Assembly: GCF_018638295.1 (NCBI RefSeq)
Contig: NZ_JABTTS010000010.1
Span: 164,718-200,314, forward strand
Length of the DNA: 35,597 bases
Source of the DNA: Streptomyces sp. CHD11
GTDB taxonomy: Bacteria > Actinomycetota > Actinomycetes > Streptomycetales > Streptomycetaceae
Direction of reading: 5' to 3'
The first letter of the stretch is position 1. Each line of letters starts with the position of its first letter. Below are positions 16,647-26,315 of this stretch, piece by piece. A program made the position numbers and the translations under genes. The notes under the pieces are model-generated. The model had not been told where the DNA came from and did not search any database. It saw nothing but the letters and a program-made list of their open reading frames with translations.

Positions 16647-17507
16647 TCAGCCGTACGTGTAGAACCCGGACCCGCTCTTGCGGCCCAGCCGGCCCGCGTC
16701 GACCATGCGCTGGAGGAGAGGGGGAGCGGCGTACAGCGGCTCCTTGTACTCCTCGTACATCGAGTACGCGACCGAGGCCACCGTGTCAAGACCGATCAGG
16801 TCGGACAGTTTCAGCGGGCCCATCGGGTGGGCGCAGCCCATCTCCATGCCGTTGTCGATGTCCTCACGGCTGGCGATGCCCGACTCGAACATCCGGATCG
16901 CGGAGAGCAGGTACGGGATCAGCAGTGCGTTCACCACGAATCCCGAGCGGTCCTGGGCGCGGATCGCGTGCTTGCCCAGCACCTTCTCGGTGAAGGCCTG
17001 GGCCCGGCTCAGCGTGCCCTCGGAGGTGGTGAGCGCGGGGATCAGCTCGACCAGGTTCTGCACCGGAGCGGGGTTGAAGAAGTGGATGCCGATGACGTGG
17101 TCGGGCCGCGAGGTGGTGACCGCCAGCCTCACCAGCGGGATGGAGGAGGTGTTGGAGGCCAGGATCGCGTCCGGCCGGGTCACCACCTGGTCGAGCACCT
17201 GGAAGATCTCGGTCTTGACCTGCTCGTTCTCGACCACGGCCTCGATCACGAGATCACGGTCGGTGAACTCGCCGAGGTCGGTGGTGAAGCTCAGCCGTGC
17301 CTGGGTGGCCTCCAGCTCCTCCTGGGAGATCTTGCCTCGGCCGGCAGCCTTCGACAGGGAGTTGAACAGCCGGGTACGGCCTATCTCCAGGGCCTCGCCG
17401 GTGGTCTCGGCGACCATCACGTCCAGTCCGGCACGGGCGCACACCTCGGCGATCCCCGCGCCCATCTGACCGCAGCCCACCACTCCGACGCGTTCGATGT
17501 CGGTCAC
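16647..17507 (-). CDS. 3-hydroxybutyryl-CoA dehydrogenase
   Basis: A 286-residue NAD(P)-dependent enzyme that interconverts acetoacetyl-CoA and 3-hydroxybutyryl-CoA, in fatty acid breakdown, butyryl-CoA formation or the ethylmalonyl-CoA route. Rossmann motif GVVGCGQMGAGIAE (8-21), the SNTSSIPL stretch, the catalytic-His region GIHFFNPAPVQNLVE and the C-terminal domain GFVVNALLIPYL..DIDNGMEMGCAHPMGPLKLSDLIGLD are typical of the family and full length. Start GTG 17507 has GAAGGGAACGAT upstream. It is monocistronic here, divergent from the glycosidase gene, with operator-like repeats between them. Confidence 0.93.
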   Translation of the reverse strand: MTDIERVGVVGCGQMGAGIAEVCARAGLDVMVAETTGEALEIGRTRLFNSLSKAAGRGKISQEELEATQARLSFTTDLGEFTDRDLVIEAVVENEQVKTEIFQVLDQVVTRPDAILASNTSSIPLVRLAVTTSRPDHVIGIHFFNPAPVQNLVELIPALTTSEGTLSRAQAFTEKVLGKHAIRAQDRSGFVVNALLIPYLLSAIRMFESGIASREDIDNGMEMGCAHPMGPLKLSDLIGLDTVASVAYSMYEEYKEPLYAAPPLLQRMVDAGRLGRKSGSGFYTYG

Positions 17508-17580
17508 ATCGTTCCCTTCGTTCCCTGCTTGCGGCTCTGGCAGGTTGCCGGGTCCCGGTGCCTGCTCCGTTGGTGCACGT

Positions 17581-17604
17581 TACTAAGAAGTATCGATGAT
17601 CGAT
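17581..17604. promoter_or_regulatory. Operator-like repeats in the hbd/glycosidase divergent region
   Basis: TACT-AAGA-AGTA (17581-17592) is an inverted repeat, and ATCGAT-G-ATCGAT (17592-17604) follows directly. Both lie in AT-richer sequence than the rest of the gap, about 75-95 bases upstream of the dehydrogenase start and 85-105 bases upstream of the glycosidase start. The first resembles sites of TetR-type regulators of fatty acid genes, which is inference. Confidence 0.3.
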
Positions 17605-17687
17605 CGCGGGGGTGGGGCATCCTGGGTGCCGGACGGCCCGGGACGGGCCCGCGACGGGGCGGTACGAGGCCGAATGGGAGGGGTCCG

Positions 17688-18944
17688 ATGAGACCGGTGT
17701 CACGCAGGCGCTTCACGGCGGTGGCGCTGGGCGCGCTGGCGACCGTGCCCCGGGCGTCCGCCGCCCCGCGGCAGACACCGGGGGCGTCCGGCGCTCCGGG
17801 ACGGGGCGGTGCGGCGGACGGCGAGATGCGCGGCATGTGGGTGGCCACCGTGACCAACCGCGACTGGCCCTCCCGGCCGGGTGCGGGCGCCGACCGCCAG
17901 CGTGCCGAGCTGACCGCGCTCCTCGACGCGGCCGTGCGCGCCCGGCTCAACACCGTGGTGTTCCAGGTGCGGCCCACGGCCGACGCGCTCTGGCCCTCGC
18001 CGTACGAGCCGTGGTCGCAGTACCTCACCGGAACCCAGGGCGCGGACCCCGGCTGGGACCCGCTCGGCACCGCCGTGGAGGAGGCCCACGCCCGGGGTCT
18101 GCAGCTGCACGCGTGGTTCAACCCGTACCGCGTGGCCATGCACGCGGACCCCACGCGGCTCACCCCCTCCCATCCGGCGCGCCGCAACCCCGGCTGGGTG
18201 GTGACGTACGGCGGGAAGCTCTACTACAACCCGGGGCTGCCCGAGGTCCGGGCCTTCGTGCGGGAGGCGATGCTGGACGCGGTGCGCCGCTATCTCGTCG
18301 ACGCGGTCCACTTCGACGACTACTTCTATCCGTACCCGGTGGCCGGCCAGACCTTCGACGACGACCGGGCCTACGACACCCACGGCGGCGCCTTCCCGGA
18401 CCGGGCGGCCTGGCGGCGGGACAACATCGACCGGCTGGTGAGGGAGACGGCCGCCGGGATCAGGGCCGTCCGGCCCGGCACCCGGTTCGGGATCAGCCCG
18501 TTCGGGGTGTGGCGCAACGCCGAGGTGGACGAACGGGGCTCCGACACCCGCGCGGGTGTGCAGACGTACGACGACCTGCACGCGGACACCCGCACATGGG
18601 CCCGGGAGAACTGGATCGACTACATCTGCCCGCAGCTGTACTGGAACATCGGCTTCGGCCCCGCCGACTACGCGAAACTGCTGCCCTGGTGGGCCGAGGT
18701 CGTCCAGGGCACCGGGACCCGGCTGTACGCGGGCGAAGCCCTGTACAAGGCGGGCGACCCGGCGCAGCCCGCGGACTGGCAGGACCCGGCCGAACTCTCC
18801 CGCCACCTCACGCTCGCCGAGAAGTACCCGCAGGTGAGCGGGCATGTCTTCTTCGCCGCCCGGGAGGTCGTGGCCGACCCGGCCGGGGCGATGGCGCGGG
18901 TGATCGCCGACCACTACCGGCAGCCGGCGAAACCCCCGCGCTGA
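17688..18944 (+). CDS. Exported GHL10-type (DUF187) glycoside hydrolase
   Basis: A 418-residue protein with an N-terminal twin-arginine-like signal (VSRRRFTAVALGALATV, likely cleavage after ASA at 25). From residue 47 (MRGMWVATVTNRDWP) the family 10 glycosyl-hydrolase-like domain follows: NTVVFQVRPTADALWPS, LQLHAWFNPYRV, the acidic motif VHFDDYFYPYP, RFGISPFGVWRN and WIDYICPQLYWNIGF. These are the conserved blocks of the GHL10/DUF187 family of extracellular carbohydrate-active enzymes, thought to act on cell-wall or other polysaccharides; the substrate is unknown. ATG 17688 has GGGAGGGG upstream. It converges on the DUF1918 gene and is closed by a hairpin. Confidence 0.88.
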   Translation: MRPVSRRRFTAVALGALATVPRASAAPRQTPGASGAPGRGGAADGEMRGMWVATVTNRDWPSRPGAGADRQRAELTALLDAAVRARLNTVVFQVRPTADALWPSPYEPWSQYLTGTQGADPGWDPLGTAVEEAHARGLQLHAWFNPYRVAMHADPTRLTPSHPARRNPGWVVTYGGKLYYNPGLPEVRAFVREAMLDAVRRYLVDAVHFDDYFYPYPVAGQTFDDDRAYDTHGGAFPDRAAWRRDNIDRLVRETAAGIRAVRPGTRFGISPFGVWRNAEVDERGSDTRAGVQTYDDLHADTRTWARENWIDYICPQLYWNIGFGPADYAKLLPWWAEVVQGTGTRLYAGEALYKAGDPAQPADWQDPAELSRHLTLAEKYPQVSGHVFFAAREVVADPAGAMARVIADHYRQPAKPPR

Positions 18945-18959
18945 CGCGGTGCCCGGCGG

Positions 18960-18980
18960 GTCCGCCCGGCCCGGGCGGAC
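18960..18980. terminator. Terminator hairpin between glycosidase and DUF1918 genes
   Basis: GTCCGCCCG (18960-18968) and CGGGCGGAC (18972-18980) form a perfect nine-base-pair stem around GCC, between two convergent genes. Confidence 0.65.
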
Positions 18981-19003
18981 GCCGCCCCGGGGGACAGCAC
19001 CAC

Positions 19004-19198
19004 CTAGTGCTGCGGGGTCCTGTAGCGGATCTCGGTGTCGGGGCCGGGCGAGCACACGCCCTCGTGCCCGTCCTCGAAGCGGACGCGGTAGGGAGGCTTC
19101 CCGTCCTCGCCCATCACTTCGACGATCTCACCGACCTTGTCCTGCTGGCCGACCACCCTGCCGTGCTGGACAAGCTGGTCACCCTGGGTTGCGCGCAT
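19004..19198 (-). CDS. DUF1918 domain-containing small protein
   Basis: A 64-residue protein (MRATQGDQLVQHGRVVGQQDK...) with the SH3-like pattern of DUF1918: GDQLV, VVGQ.DKVGEIVEV, G.PPYRVRFEDGHE. Actinobacteria often carry several copies; the function is unknown. ATG 19198 has GAGGAGG four bases upstream. It starts 11 bases after the EamA transporter stop on the same strand, so it is probably co-transcribed with it. Confidence 0.85.
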   Translation of the reverse strand: MRATQGDQLVQHGRVVGQQDKVGEIVEVMGEDGKPPYRVRFEDGHEGVCSPGPDTEIRYRTPQH

Positions 19199-19209
19199 CC
19201 GGCCTCCTC

Positions 19210-20127
19210 TCAGCCGCGTGCCCGCTGCGTGACGGCGATGCACACCAGCACCGCCGCGGCCGTCAGCGGGGCGGCCACCGTAAGGTGCTCGTTCAGCAGC
19301 AGCACCGACCACACCAGTGTGAGCAGCGGCTGGGCGAGCTGCAACTGGCTGGCCCTGGGGATGCCGATGGCCGCCATGCCCCGGTACCAGACGATCAGCC
19401 CGAGGAACTGCGAACCCGCCGCGACCCACAGCAGGCCGGTCACGCTGTGCGCGGTCAGCCGTACGGGCTCGGTGCTCAGCGCGACCGCGGCGACGGGCAG
19501 GGTGAGCGGCAGGCACAGGACCAGCGCCCAGCCGATCACCTGCCAGCCGGGCATCACCCGGGCCAGCCTGCCGCCCTCGGTGTAACCGGCCGCACACACC
19601 AGGAGCGCCGCGAAGAGGTACACGTCGGCGGTGGTCAGCGCGCCGCCGCTCTGCCGCACCGTGAACGCCAGCACCGCGACGGCTCCCGCGAGGGCCGCCA
19701 GCCAGAAGGTGCGCGACGGGCGGGAACCGGTCCGCAGGGCGGAGAACAGCGCCGTGGTCAGCGGGAGGAGGCCCACGACGACGGCCGCGTGCGCGGTGGT
19801 CGAGGTCTGCAGTGCCAGAGTGGTCAGCATCGGGAAGCCGAGCACCACCCCGGCGCCGACCACGACCAGCCCCGGCCAGTGCCGCCGCTCCGGCGGCACG
19901 ACGCGCAGGGCGAGGAGACAGCCGCCGGCGATCAGCGCGGCGAGCGCACTGCGTACCGCCACCAGGGACCAGGGCCCGAAGCCCTCGAGGCCCCAGGCGG
20001 TGGCCGGAAAGGTGAGGGAGAAGGCGAGGACGCCGAGGGCGGCCTGCAGGGTGCCGAAGCCGCGGCCGTCCCGTCCGGCGGGCACCGCTATCGCGGGTGC
20101 GGCGGTAGCGCTACTCTGTGCTCTCAT
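19210..20127 (-). CDS. EamA/DMT family transporter
   Basis: A 305-residue integral membrane protein with about ten hydrophobic segments in two repeats of five, the usual drug/metabolite transporter layout (for example GVLAFSLTFPATAWGLEGFGPWSLVAVRSALAALIAG in the first half and GLLWVAAGSQFLGLIVWYRGMAAIGIPRASQLQLAQPLLTLVWSVLLL in the second). Such proteins mostly export small metabolites or amino acids. The start ATG (20125-20127) overlaps the start ATG of the divergent MocR gene (20126-20128) by two bases. MocR regulators often control a divergent neighbour, so this transporter is its likely target. DUF1918 follows in the same direction. Confidence 0.88.
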   Translation of the reverse strand: MRAQSSATAAPAIAVPAGRDGRGFGTLQAALGVLAFSLTFPATAWGLEGFGPWSLVAVRSALAALIAGGCLLALRVVPPERRHWPGLVVVGAGVVLGFPMLTTLALQTSTTAHAAVVVGLLPLTTALFSALRTGSRPSRTFWLAALAGAVAVLAFTVRQSGGALTTADVYLFAALLVCAAGYTEGGRLARVMPGWQVIGWALVLCLPLTLPVAAVALSTEPVRLTAHSVTGLLWVAAGSQFLGLIVWYRGMAAIGIPRASQLQLAQPLLTLVWSVLLLNEHLTVAAPLTAAAVLVCIAVTQRARG

Positions 20128-20140
20128 GCATGAGCGTAGC
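20105..20140. promoter_or_regulatory. Palindromes over the overlapping EamA and MocR start codons
   Basis: GTAGCGCTAC (20105-20114) and CTCATGCATGAG (20123-20134) are both perfect palindromes, and GTAGC recurs at 20136-20140. TACTCT (20112-20117) is eight bases before the MocR ATG, and on the minus strand TACGCT (20133-20138) is five bases before the EamA ATG. If these are -10 elements, both mRNAs would be leaderless. The palindromes are candidate MocR sites. Confidence 0.5.
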
Positions 20141-21562
20141 AGTGTGGGTGAACTGGCGGAACGGCTGCGAAGCGAGCTCGACCGCTACTCTCCCGGTGAG
20201 AAGCTCCCGTCCAGCCGGGCCCTGGTGGAGCGGTTCCGGGTGAGTCCCGTGACGGTCTCCCGGGCGCTGGCGCTGCTCGCCGCGGAAGGGCTGGTCGTGA
20301 CCCGCCCCGGCGCAGGGGCCTTCCGTGCCCGGCGCCCCGCCCCGGCCGCCCCCGGCGGAGACACCTCCTGGCAGGAGGTCGCCCTCAGCGCCGACGGTTC
20401 CACCGACCTCGTACCGCGCTCGGTGGACGCCTCCGGGGTACTGGTCTCGCTGGCCGCGCCGCCGCCCGGGGTGATCGAGTTCAACGGCGGCTATCTGCAT
20501 CCCTCCCTGCAGCCGGAGCGGGCCATGGCGGCGGCGCTGTCCCGGGCCGGACGCCGGCCGGGGGCCTGGGGGCGCCCGCCCATGGAGGGGCTGCCGGAGC
20601 TGCGCGAGTGGTTCGCGCGGAGCATCGGAGGCCCCGTCACGGCGGCCGGAGTGCTGGTCACCTCGGGCGGCCAGTCCGCACTGACCACCGCGCTGCGCGC
20701 CCTCGCCCCGCCGGGCGCGCCCGTGCTCGTCGAGTCACCGACCTACCCCGGCATGCTGGCCATCGCCCGGGCGGCCGGACTGCGGCCGGTACCCGTCCCG
20801 GTGGACGCGGACGGTGTACGGCCCGCGCTGCTCGCCGACGCGTTCCGGGCGTCGGGCGCCCGGGTCTTCGTCTGCCAGCCGCTGTTCCAGAATCCCACCG
20901 GCGCCGTGCTCGCCCCCGACCGGCGCGGCGAGGTGCTGCGCATCGCCCGCGCGGCGGGCGCGTTCGTCGTCGAGGACGACTTCGTCCGGCGGCTGGTGCA
21001 CGAGGACGCGGGCCCGCTGCCCCGCCCGCTCGCCGCCGACGACCCCGACGGGGTGGTGGTGCACGTCTGCTCGCTGACCAAGGCCACCTCCCCCAGCTTC
21101 CGGGTGAGCGCCCTGGCGGCGCACGGTCCGGTGCTGGAACGGCTGCGGGCCATCCAGATCGTCGACACCTTCTTCGTCCCCCGCCCCCTCCAGGAGGCCA
21201 CGCTGGAACTCGTCGGCGCGCCCGCCTGGCCGCGCCACCTGCGGGCGGTCTCCGCCGCTCTGCGGGCGCGCCGCGACGCCATGACCGCCGCGCTCCGGCT
21301 GCGGCTTCCAGGACTCGCCCTGCCGCATGTCCCGTCCGGCGGCTACCACCTGTGGCTGCGGCTGCCCGAGGACACCCCGGAGGCCGCCCTGACCGCCGCC
21401 GCCCTGCGCGCCGGCGTCGCCGTCACCCCCGGCCGCCCCTACTTCAGCGCCGAACCCCCGGCCGGTCACCTCCGCCTGAGTTTCGCGGCGGTGGCCGGCG
21501 CCGAGGAGATCGCCGAGGGCGTACGGCGGCTGCGCGCCGCGTGCGACGACGTACCGGGATAA
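20126..21562 (+). CDS. MocR-type GntR family regulator with aminotransferase domain
   Basis: A 478-residue protein. Residues 1-70 are a GntR winged helix (SVGELAERLRSELDRYSPGEKLPSSRALVERFRVSPVTVSRAL). From about 110 it is a fold type I aminotransferase-like domain: VTSGGQSAL, FQNPTGAVL (Asn of the PLP site), VVEDDFVRRL (Asp pairing with the PLP nitrogen) and CSLTKATSPSFRVSAL with the Lys that should bind PLP. Such regulators use PLP or an aminated ligand as signal and usually control an adjacent gene. The divergent EamA transporter is the obvious candidate. ATG 20126 was chosen since the N-terminal winged helix begins right after it. Confidence 0.9.
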   Translation: MHERSSVGELAERLRSELDRYSPGEKLPSSRALVERFRVSPVTVSRALALLAAEGLVVTRPGAGAFRARRPAPAAPGGDTSWQEVALSADGSTDLVPRSVDASGVLVSLAAPPPGVIEFNGGYLHPSLQPERAMAAALSRAGRRPGAWGRPPMEGLPELREWFARSIGGPVTAAGVLVTSGGQSALTTALRALAPPGAPVLVESPTYPGMLAIARAAGLRPVPVPVDADGVRPALLADAFRASGARVFVCQPLFQNPTGAVLAPDRRGEVLRIARAAGAFVVEDDFVRRLVHEDAGPLPRPLAADDPDGVVVHVCSLTKATSPSFRVSALAAHGPVLERLRAIQIVDTFFVPRPLQEATLELVGAPAWPRHLRAVSAALRARRDAMTAALRLRLPGLALPHVPSGGYHLWLRLPEDTPEAALTAAALRAGVAVTPGRPYFSAEPPAGHLRLSFAAVAGAEEIAEGVRRLRAACDDVPG

Positions 21563-21602
21563 CGGATCGACGCCACCCCGTCCGGCCTGCGAACATCCCG
21601 CC

Positions 21603-22040
21603 ATGACCGACACCCCGCGCCTGCCCGAGGGCTACGAGATCTCCACCGACCCCGCCAGGATCGACGCGGCCCGGGTGCACCGGTGGCTGTCGACCGACGC
21701 GTACTGGGCCCTCGGCCGCTCCCGTGAGAAGCAGGACAGCGCGATCGAGGGCTCGCTCAACTTCGGCGTCCACGACACGCGGTCCGGGGAGCAGGTGGCG
21801 TACGCCAGGGTCGTCACCGACCGCGCGACCTTCGCGTGGCTGTGCGACGTGTACGTCGACCCGGCGGTGCGGGGCGAGGGAATCGGCACCGCGCTGGTCG
21901 CGCTCGTCAGGGAGGACCTGCGGTCCTGTGGCGTGAAGCGGGTCATGCTGGCCACGCACGACGCGCACGGGGTCTACGCCAAGCTGGGGTTCCGCCCGCT
22001 GGAACGCCCCGACCAGTGGATGGCGCTCGCCCTGGGGTGA
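21603..22040 (+). CDS. GNAT family N-acetyltransferase
   Basis: A 145-residue protein with the acetyl-CoA-binding motif VYVDPAVRGEGIGTALVALV (R-G-x-G-I-G) at about 85-105 and the C-terminal ATHDAHGVYAKLGFRPLERPDQWM. The start (EISTDPARIDAARVHRWLSTDAYWALGRS) is typical of small streptomycete GNAT proteins of unknown substrate. It starts 40 bases after the MocR stop on the same strand and may be co-transcribed. Confidence 0.9.
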   Translation: MTDTPRLPEGYEISTDPARIDAARVHRWLSTDAYWALGRSREKQDSAIEGSLNFGVHDTRSGEQVAYARVVTDRATFAWLCDVYVDPAVRGEGIGTALVALVREDLRSCGVKRVMLATHDAHGVYAKLGFRPLERPDQWMALALG

Positions 22041-22089
22041 GAGCGGGAGACCGGGAGAACTCCGCTTCGGGCGACTTGTCCGCCACGTT

Positions 22090-22105
22090 CTTACCGGCGA
22101 GTAAG
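22090..22105. promoter_or_regulatory. CTTAC-N6-GTAAG inverted repeat
   Basis: CTTAC (22090-22094) and GTAAG (22101-22105) flank CGGCGA. It lies 38 bases upstream of the -35 of the next gene. The TTAC...GTAA form resembles TetR-family operators; the regulator is unknown. Confidence 0.35.
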
Positions 22106-22142
22106 ACCATTGTCACCCGCAGTGACGGTCGGGCGGCACCCC

Positions 22143-22171
22143 TTGACCTGTCCACTCCGGCGACTGACGAT
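22143..22171 (+). promoter_or_regulatory. Promoter of the histidine-phosphatase-like gene, probably leaderless
   Basis: TTGACC (22143-22148) and GACGAT (22166-22171) are 17 bases apart. The ATG at 22178 is exactly where transcription should start, and no ribosome-binding site precedes it, so the mRNA is probably leaderless. Confidence 0.6.
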
Positions 22172-22177
22172 CGCCGC

Positions 22178-22771
22178 ATGGCACTTCGGGTCACGTTCGT
22201 CGCCGCCGCGGGGAGCTCCTCGGTGCTCGCCGAACGTTTCGAGGACGACCGGCCGCTGGACCAGGCCGGCTGGAACGAGGTGCAACGGGTCGCGCACGAG
22301 CTCCTGCCGCTCGCCGCGGCCGATCTGCGCTACTGCTCCCCGTCCCCGCGCAGCCGGGCCACCGGAGAGGGTCTGGGATACGCGCCGCTGGCGCAGCTCG
22401 CCCTGCGCGACTGCGGTATGGGCCGCTGGCGGGGCCTGACCCTGGGCGAGGTGATGGCCCGGGAGCCCGGGGCCGTGGATGCCTGGCTCGCCGACCCGCG
22501 GGCCACCCCCCACGGCGGGGAGTCGCTGCTGGACTTCATCGGCCGGGTGGGCGGCTGGCTCGACACCCGGCCGGCCGATGAGGACTGCACGGTCGTCGCC
22601 GTGGCCGTGCCCTCGGTGATCCGGGCGGCGCTGGTGTACGTACTCAGGGCGCCGCCCGCCACGTACTGGAGCATCGACGTCCGCTCGCTGTCGACGATCA
22701 GCGTGACCGGCCGGGCGGGCCGCTGGAGCCTGCGCCTGGAAGGCGTCACCACCCAGCCCACCCGCGCATAG
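22178..22771 (+). CDS. Histidine phosphatase superfamily protein lacking the catalytic histidines
   Basis: A 197-residue protein with the outline of the phosphoglycerate-mutase-like fold: PLDQAGWNEVQRVA after strand 1, SPSPRSRATGEGLG (54-67), and PHGGESLLDFIGRVGGWL (111-128). The defining RHG motif at the end of strand 1 is replaced (TFVAAAGSSS, residues 6-15), and the second catalytic histidine, normally SHGGVIRA, reads VPSVIRA (144-150). Both essential histidines are therefore absent, which should abolish the phosphohistidine mechanism. Similar degenerate proteins occur, as I recall, beside cobalt transporter genes cbtA/cbtB, which are not here. A binding or regulatory role is possible. A leaderless promoter precedes it. 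Confidence 0.8.
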   Translation: MALRVTFVAAAGSSSVLAERFEDDRPLDQAGWNEVQRVAHELLPLAAADLRYCSPSPRSRATGEGLGYAPLAQLALRDCGMGRWRGLTLGEVMAREPGAVDAWLADPRATPHGGESLLDFIGRVGGWLDTRPADEDCTVVAVAVPSVIRAALVYVLRAPPATYWSIDVRSLSTISVTGRAGRWSLRLEGVTTQPTRA

Positions 22772-22799
22772 CCGCTGAGGCGACGGGCGCCGAGCCACC

Positions 22800-22998
22800 G
22801 GGAGCGAGCCGCTCGGTCCTCGTGCGCGTGGCCGGAAGGGGTGGCCGGTGGGGTGTCCGCCGCCAAGGGGTGGCCGGGGGTCCGCCGGCAGGGGCGGGCT
22901 GATCGGTCTCTGTGCGGGTGGCGGGGATCTGCCGGTAGGGGGCGGGCCGCTCGGGTTCCGTGTGCGTGGCCGGGGATCCGCCGGCAGGGGCCGGCCGC
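22800..22998. repeat. Imperfect ~48-bp tandem repeat downstream of the DUF6314 gene
   Basis: Units beginning gcgggc(t/c)g(a/c)tcgg or close variants (about 22805, 22894, 22942, 22990) share the core gtg(c)g.gtggc.ggg.atc.gccggyagggg. The clearest pair is about 22894-22941 and 22942-22989. Read on the minus strand in one frame they encode 16-residue units of the type ERPAPAGGSPATHTEP, but that frame is not the DUF6314 frame. I see no gene here. Confidence 0.6.
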
Positions 22999-23439
22999 TC
23001 AGGTCGTGCGGGTGTAGCCGGTGGTGAGTTCCAGGTCCTTGGCGGGGCCGCGCACCCGCCAGACCGTCCGCCAGTGGTCGGCGTCGCGCACGGTGAACTC
23101 ACCCCGGTAGAGATCCGCCGCGCAGGGGTGGTCGGCGGCGTACCGGCCCGCGGTGAGGTCCAGGCGGTGGAACGGGCGGCCGTCCGCGAACCGTACGTCC
23201 GCCGTGCCGCCCGGGCCCGGCAGGAAGCGCAGGGTCCGCTCGGCGGGCCGGGTGACACCCCGCCAGGTGAAGTCGCCGGACTCCTCGTGCAGCAGGCCGC
23301 CGCACTCCAGCGGGGTGAAAACGACCGCGCCCTCGAACCGCCCCTCGTCCCCGCCGGTCAGGTCCCGCACGGTCCGCTCCGCCCGCCAGCGGCCGTTCAG
23401 ATAGGTCAGCACCTCGGGAACCGGCCAGAACCTGTCCAT
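22999..23439 (-). CDS. DUF6314 family protein
   Basis: A 146-residue protein (MDRFWPVPEVLTYLNGRWRAERTVRDL...) of the lipocalin-like pattern of DUF6314: an N-terminal LNGRWRAERTV, then FTPLECGGLLHEESGDFTWRG, RTLRFLPGPGGTADVRFADGRPFHRLDL, and HPCAADLYRGEFTV. The function is not known; a beta-barrel binding a small ligand is a reasonable guess. ATG 23439 has GGGAGCGGGA upstream. A tandem repeat follows its stop. Confidence 0.8.
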   Translation of the reverse strand: MDRFWPVPEVLTYLNGRWRAERTVRDLTGGDEGRFEGAVVFTPLECGGLLHEESGDFTWRGVTRPAERTLRFLPGPGGTADVRFADGRPFHRLDLTAGRYAADHPCAADLYRGEFTVRDADHWRTVWRVRGPAKDLELTTGYTRTT

Positions 23440-23602
23440 CGCGTCCCGCTCCCCCGTGCTCCCGCCCTCGCACGCCTCATTGACGTGCTCCTGCCTCCCC
23501 CTATTGTGCCGGGCCCGGGGGACCACCCCTGCCCCGACGCGGACGCCGTGAACACAGAGACGGACACCCCGGTCACCCGGTGATCTCCACCTTCCGCGGC
23601 GC

Positions 23603-23988
23603 CTACATGTGGACGAGGATCTTGACCTCCTCGTCCTTGTGGTCGACGAGCCGTCGCATCCCCTCCTTCGCGAGGTCCTCGACGGCGATCTTCCGGGTGA
23701 TGAAGGGGGCGAGGTCGATGCGGCCCCTCCCGCACCATGCGGATCGCCCCGGGGTGGTCGCCGGCGTACGCCATGGTGCCCTGGATCCTGACCTCCTTGC
23801 GCAGGACGGACATCATGTCCAGGGTGGGGGCCTTCCCGTACAGGGCGAGGACCTGGAGCGTTCCGCCCGGCTTCAGCGCGCCCAGGAGAGTGTCGAAGAC
23901 CGGCTGGACGCCCGCGCACTCGAATGCGACATCTGCGCCCTTGCCGCCGGTGATCTCCAGGGGTGTCGGCCCTTCGCGGCGGTCTCAC
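23603..23988 (-). pseudogene. Truncated, frameshifted zinc-type alcohol dehydrogenase remnant
   Basis: Minus-strand translation from about 23988 gives LEITGGKGADVAFECAGVQPVFD, then LKPGGTLQVLALYGKAP, DMMSVLRKEVRIQGTMAYAGDHPGAIRMVREG: the C-terminal half of a medium-chain dehydrogenase of the butanediol/alcohol type. At 23724-23727 a run of C (G on the coding strand) appears one base too long; after shifting frame the match resumes with RIDLAPFITRKIAVEDLAKEGMRRLVDHKDEEVKILVHM and a TAG at 23603-23605. Upstream, a TGA closes the frame and the N-terminal catalytic half with its zinc ligands is missing. The argC promoter begins 55 bases away. So the gene is dead by truncation and frameshift, unless the C run is a sequencing error. 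Confidence 0.85.
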
Positions 23989-24043
23989 GCCTGGCCGGCG
24001 GAGGCCGCACGCGAGGTGCGGAAGGGGTGTGCTCTCCGACTCG

Positions 24044-26272
<2,229 letters not shown>

Positions 26273-26297
26273 CGTGCCCGCTTGGCTGTCGCGGGGC

Positions 26298-26315
26298 CTC
26301 GTCGTCGCCGACGAG
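26298..26315 (+). other. Stem-loop in the argJ-argB gap
   Basis: CTCGTCG (26298-26304) and CGACGAG (26309-26315) form a seven-base-pair stem with a TCGC loop, 25 bases after the argJ stop. The gap is the only long one in the operon. It could stabilise or partly end the transcript; no T tract follows. Confidence 0.45.

Noticed and set aside
19004..19597. 197-residue minus-strand gene ending in the DUF1918 sequence
   Set aside because: The upstream part is out-of-frame translation of the EamA gene; a strong GAGGAGG marks ATG 19198 as the true start.
22800..22998. CRISPR array
   Set aside because: Units are contiguous and imperfect with no unique spacers; it is a minisatellite.
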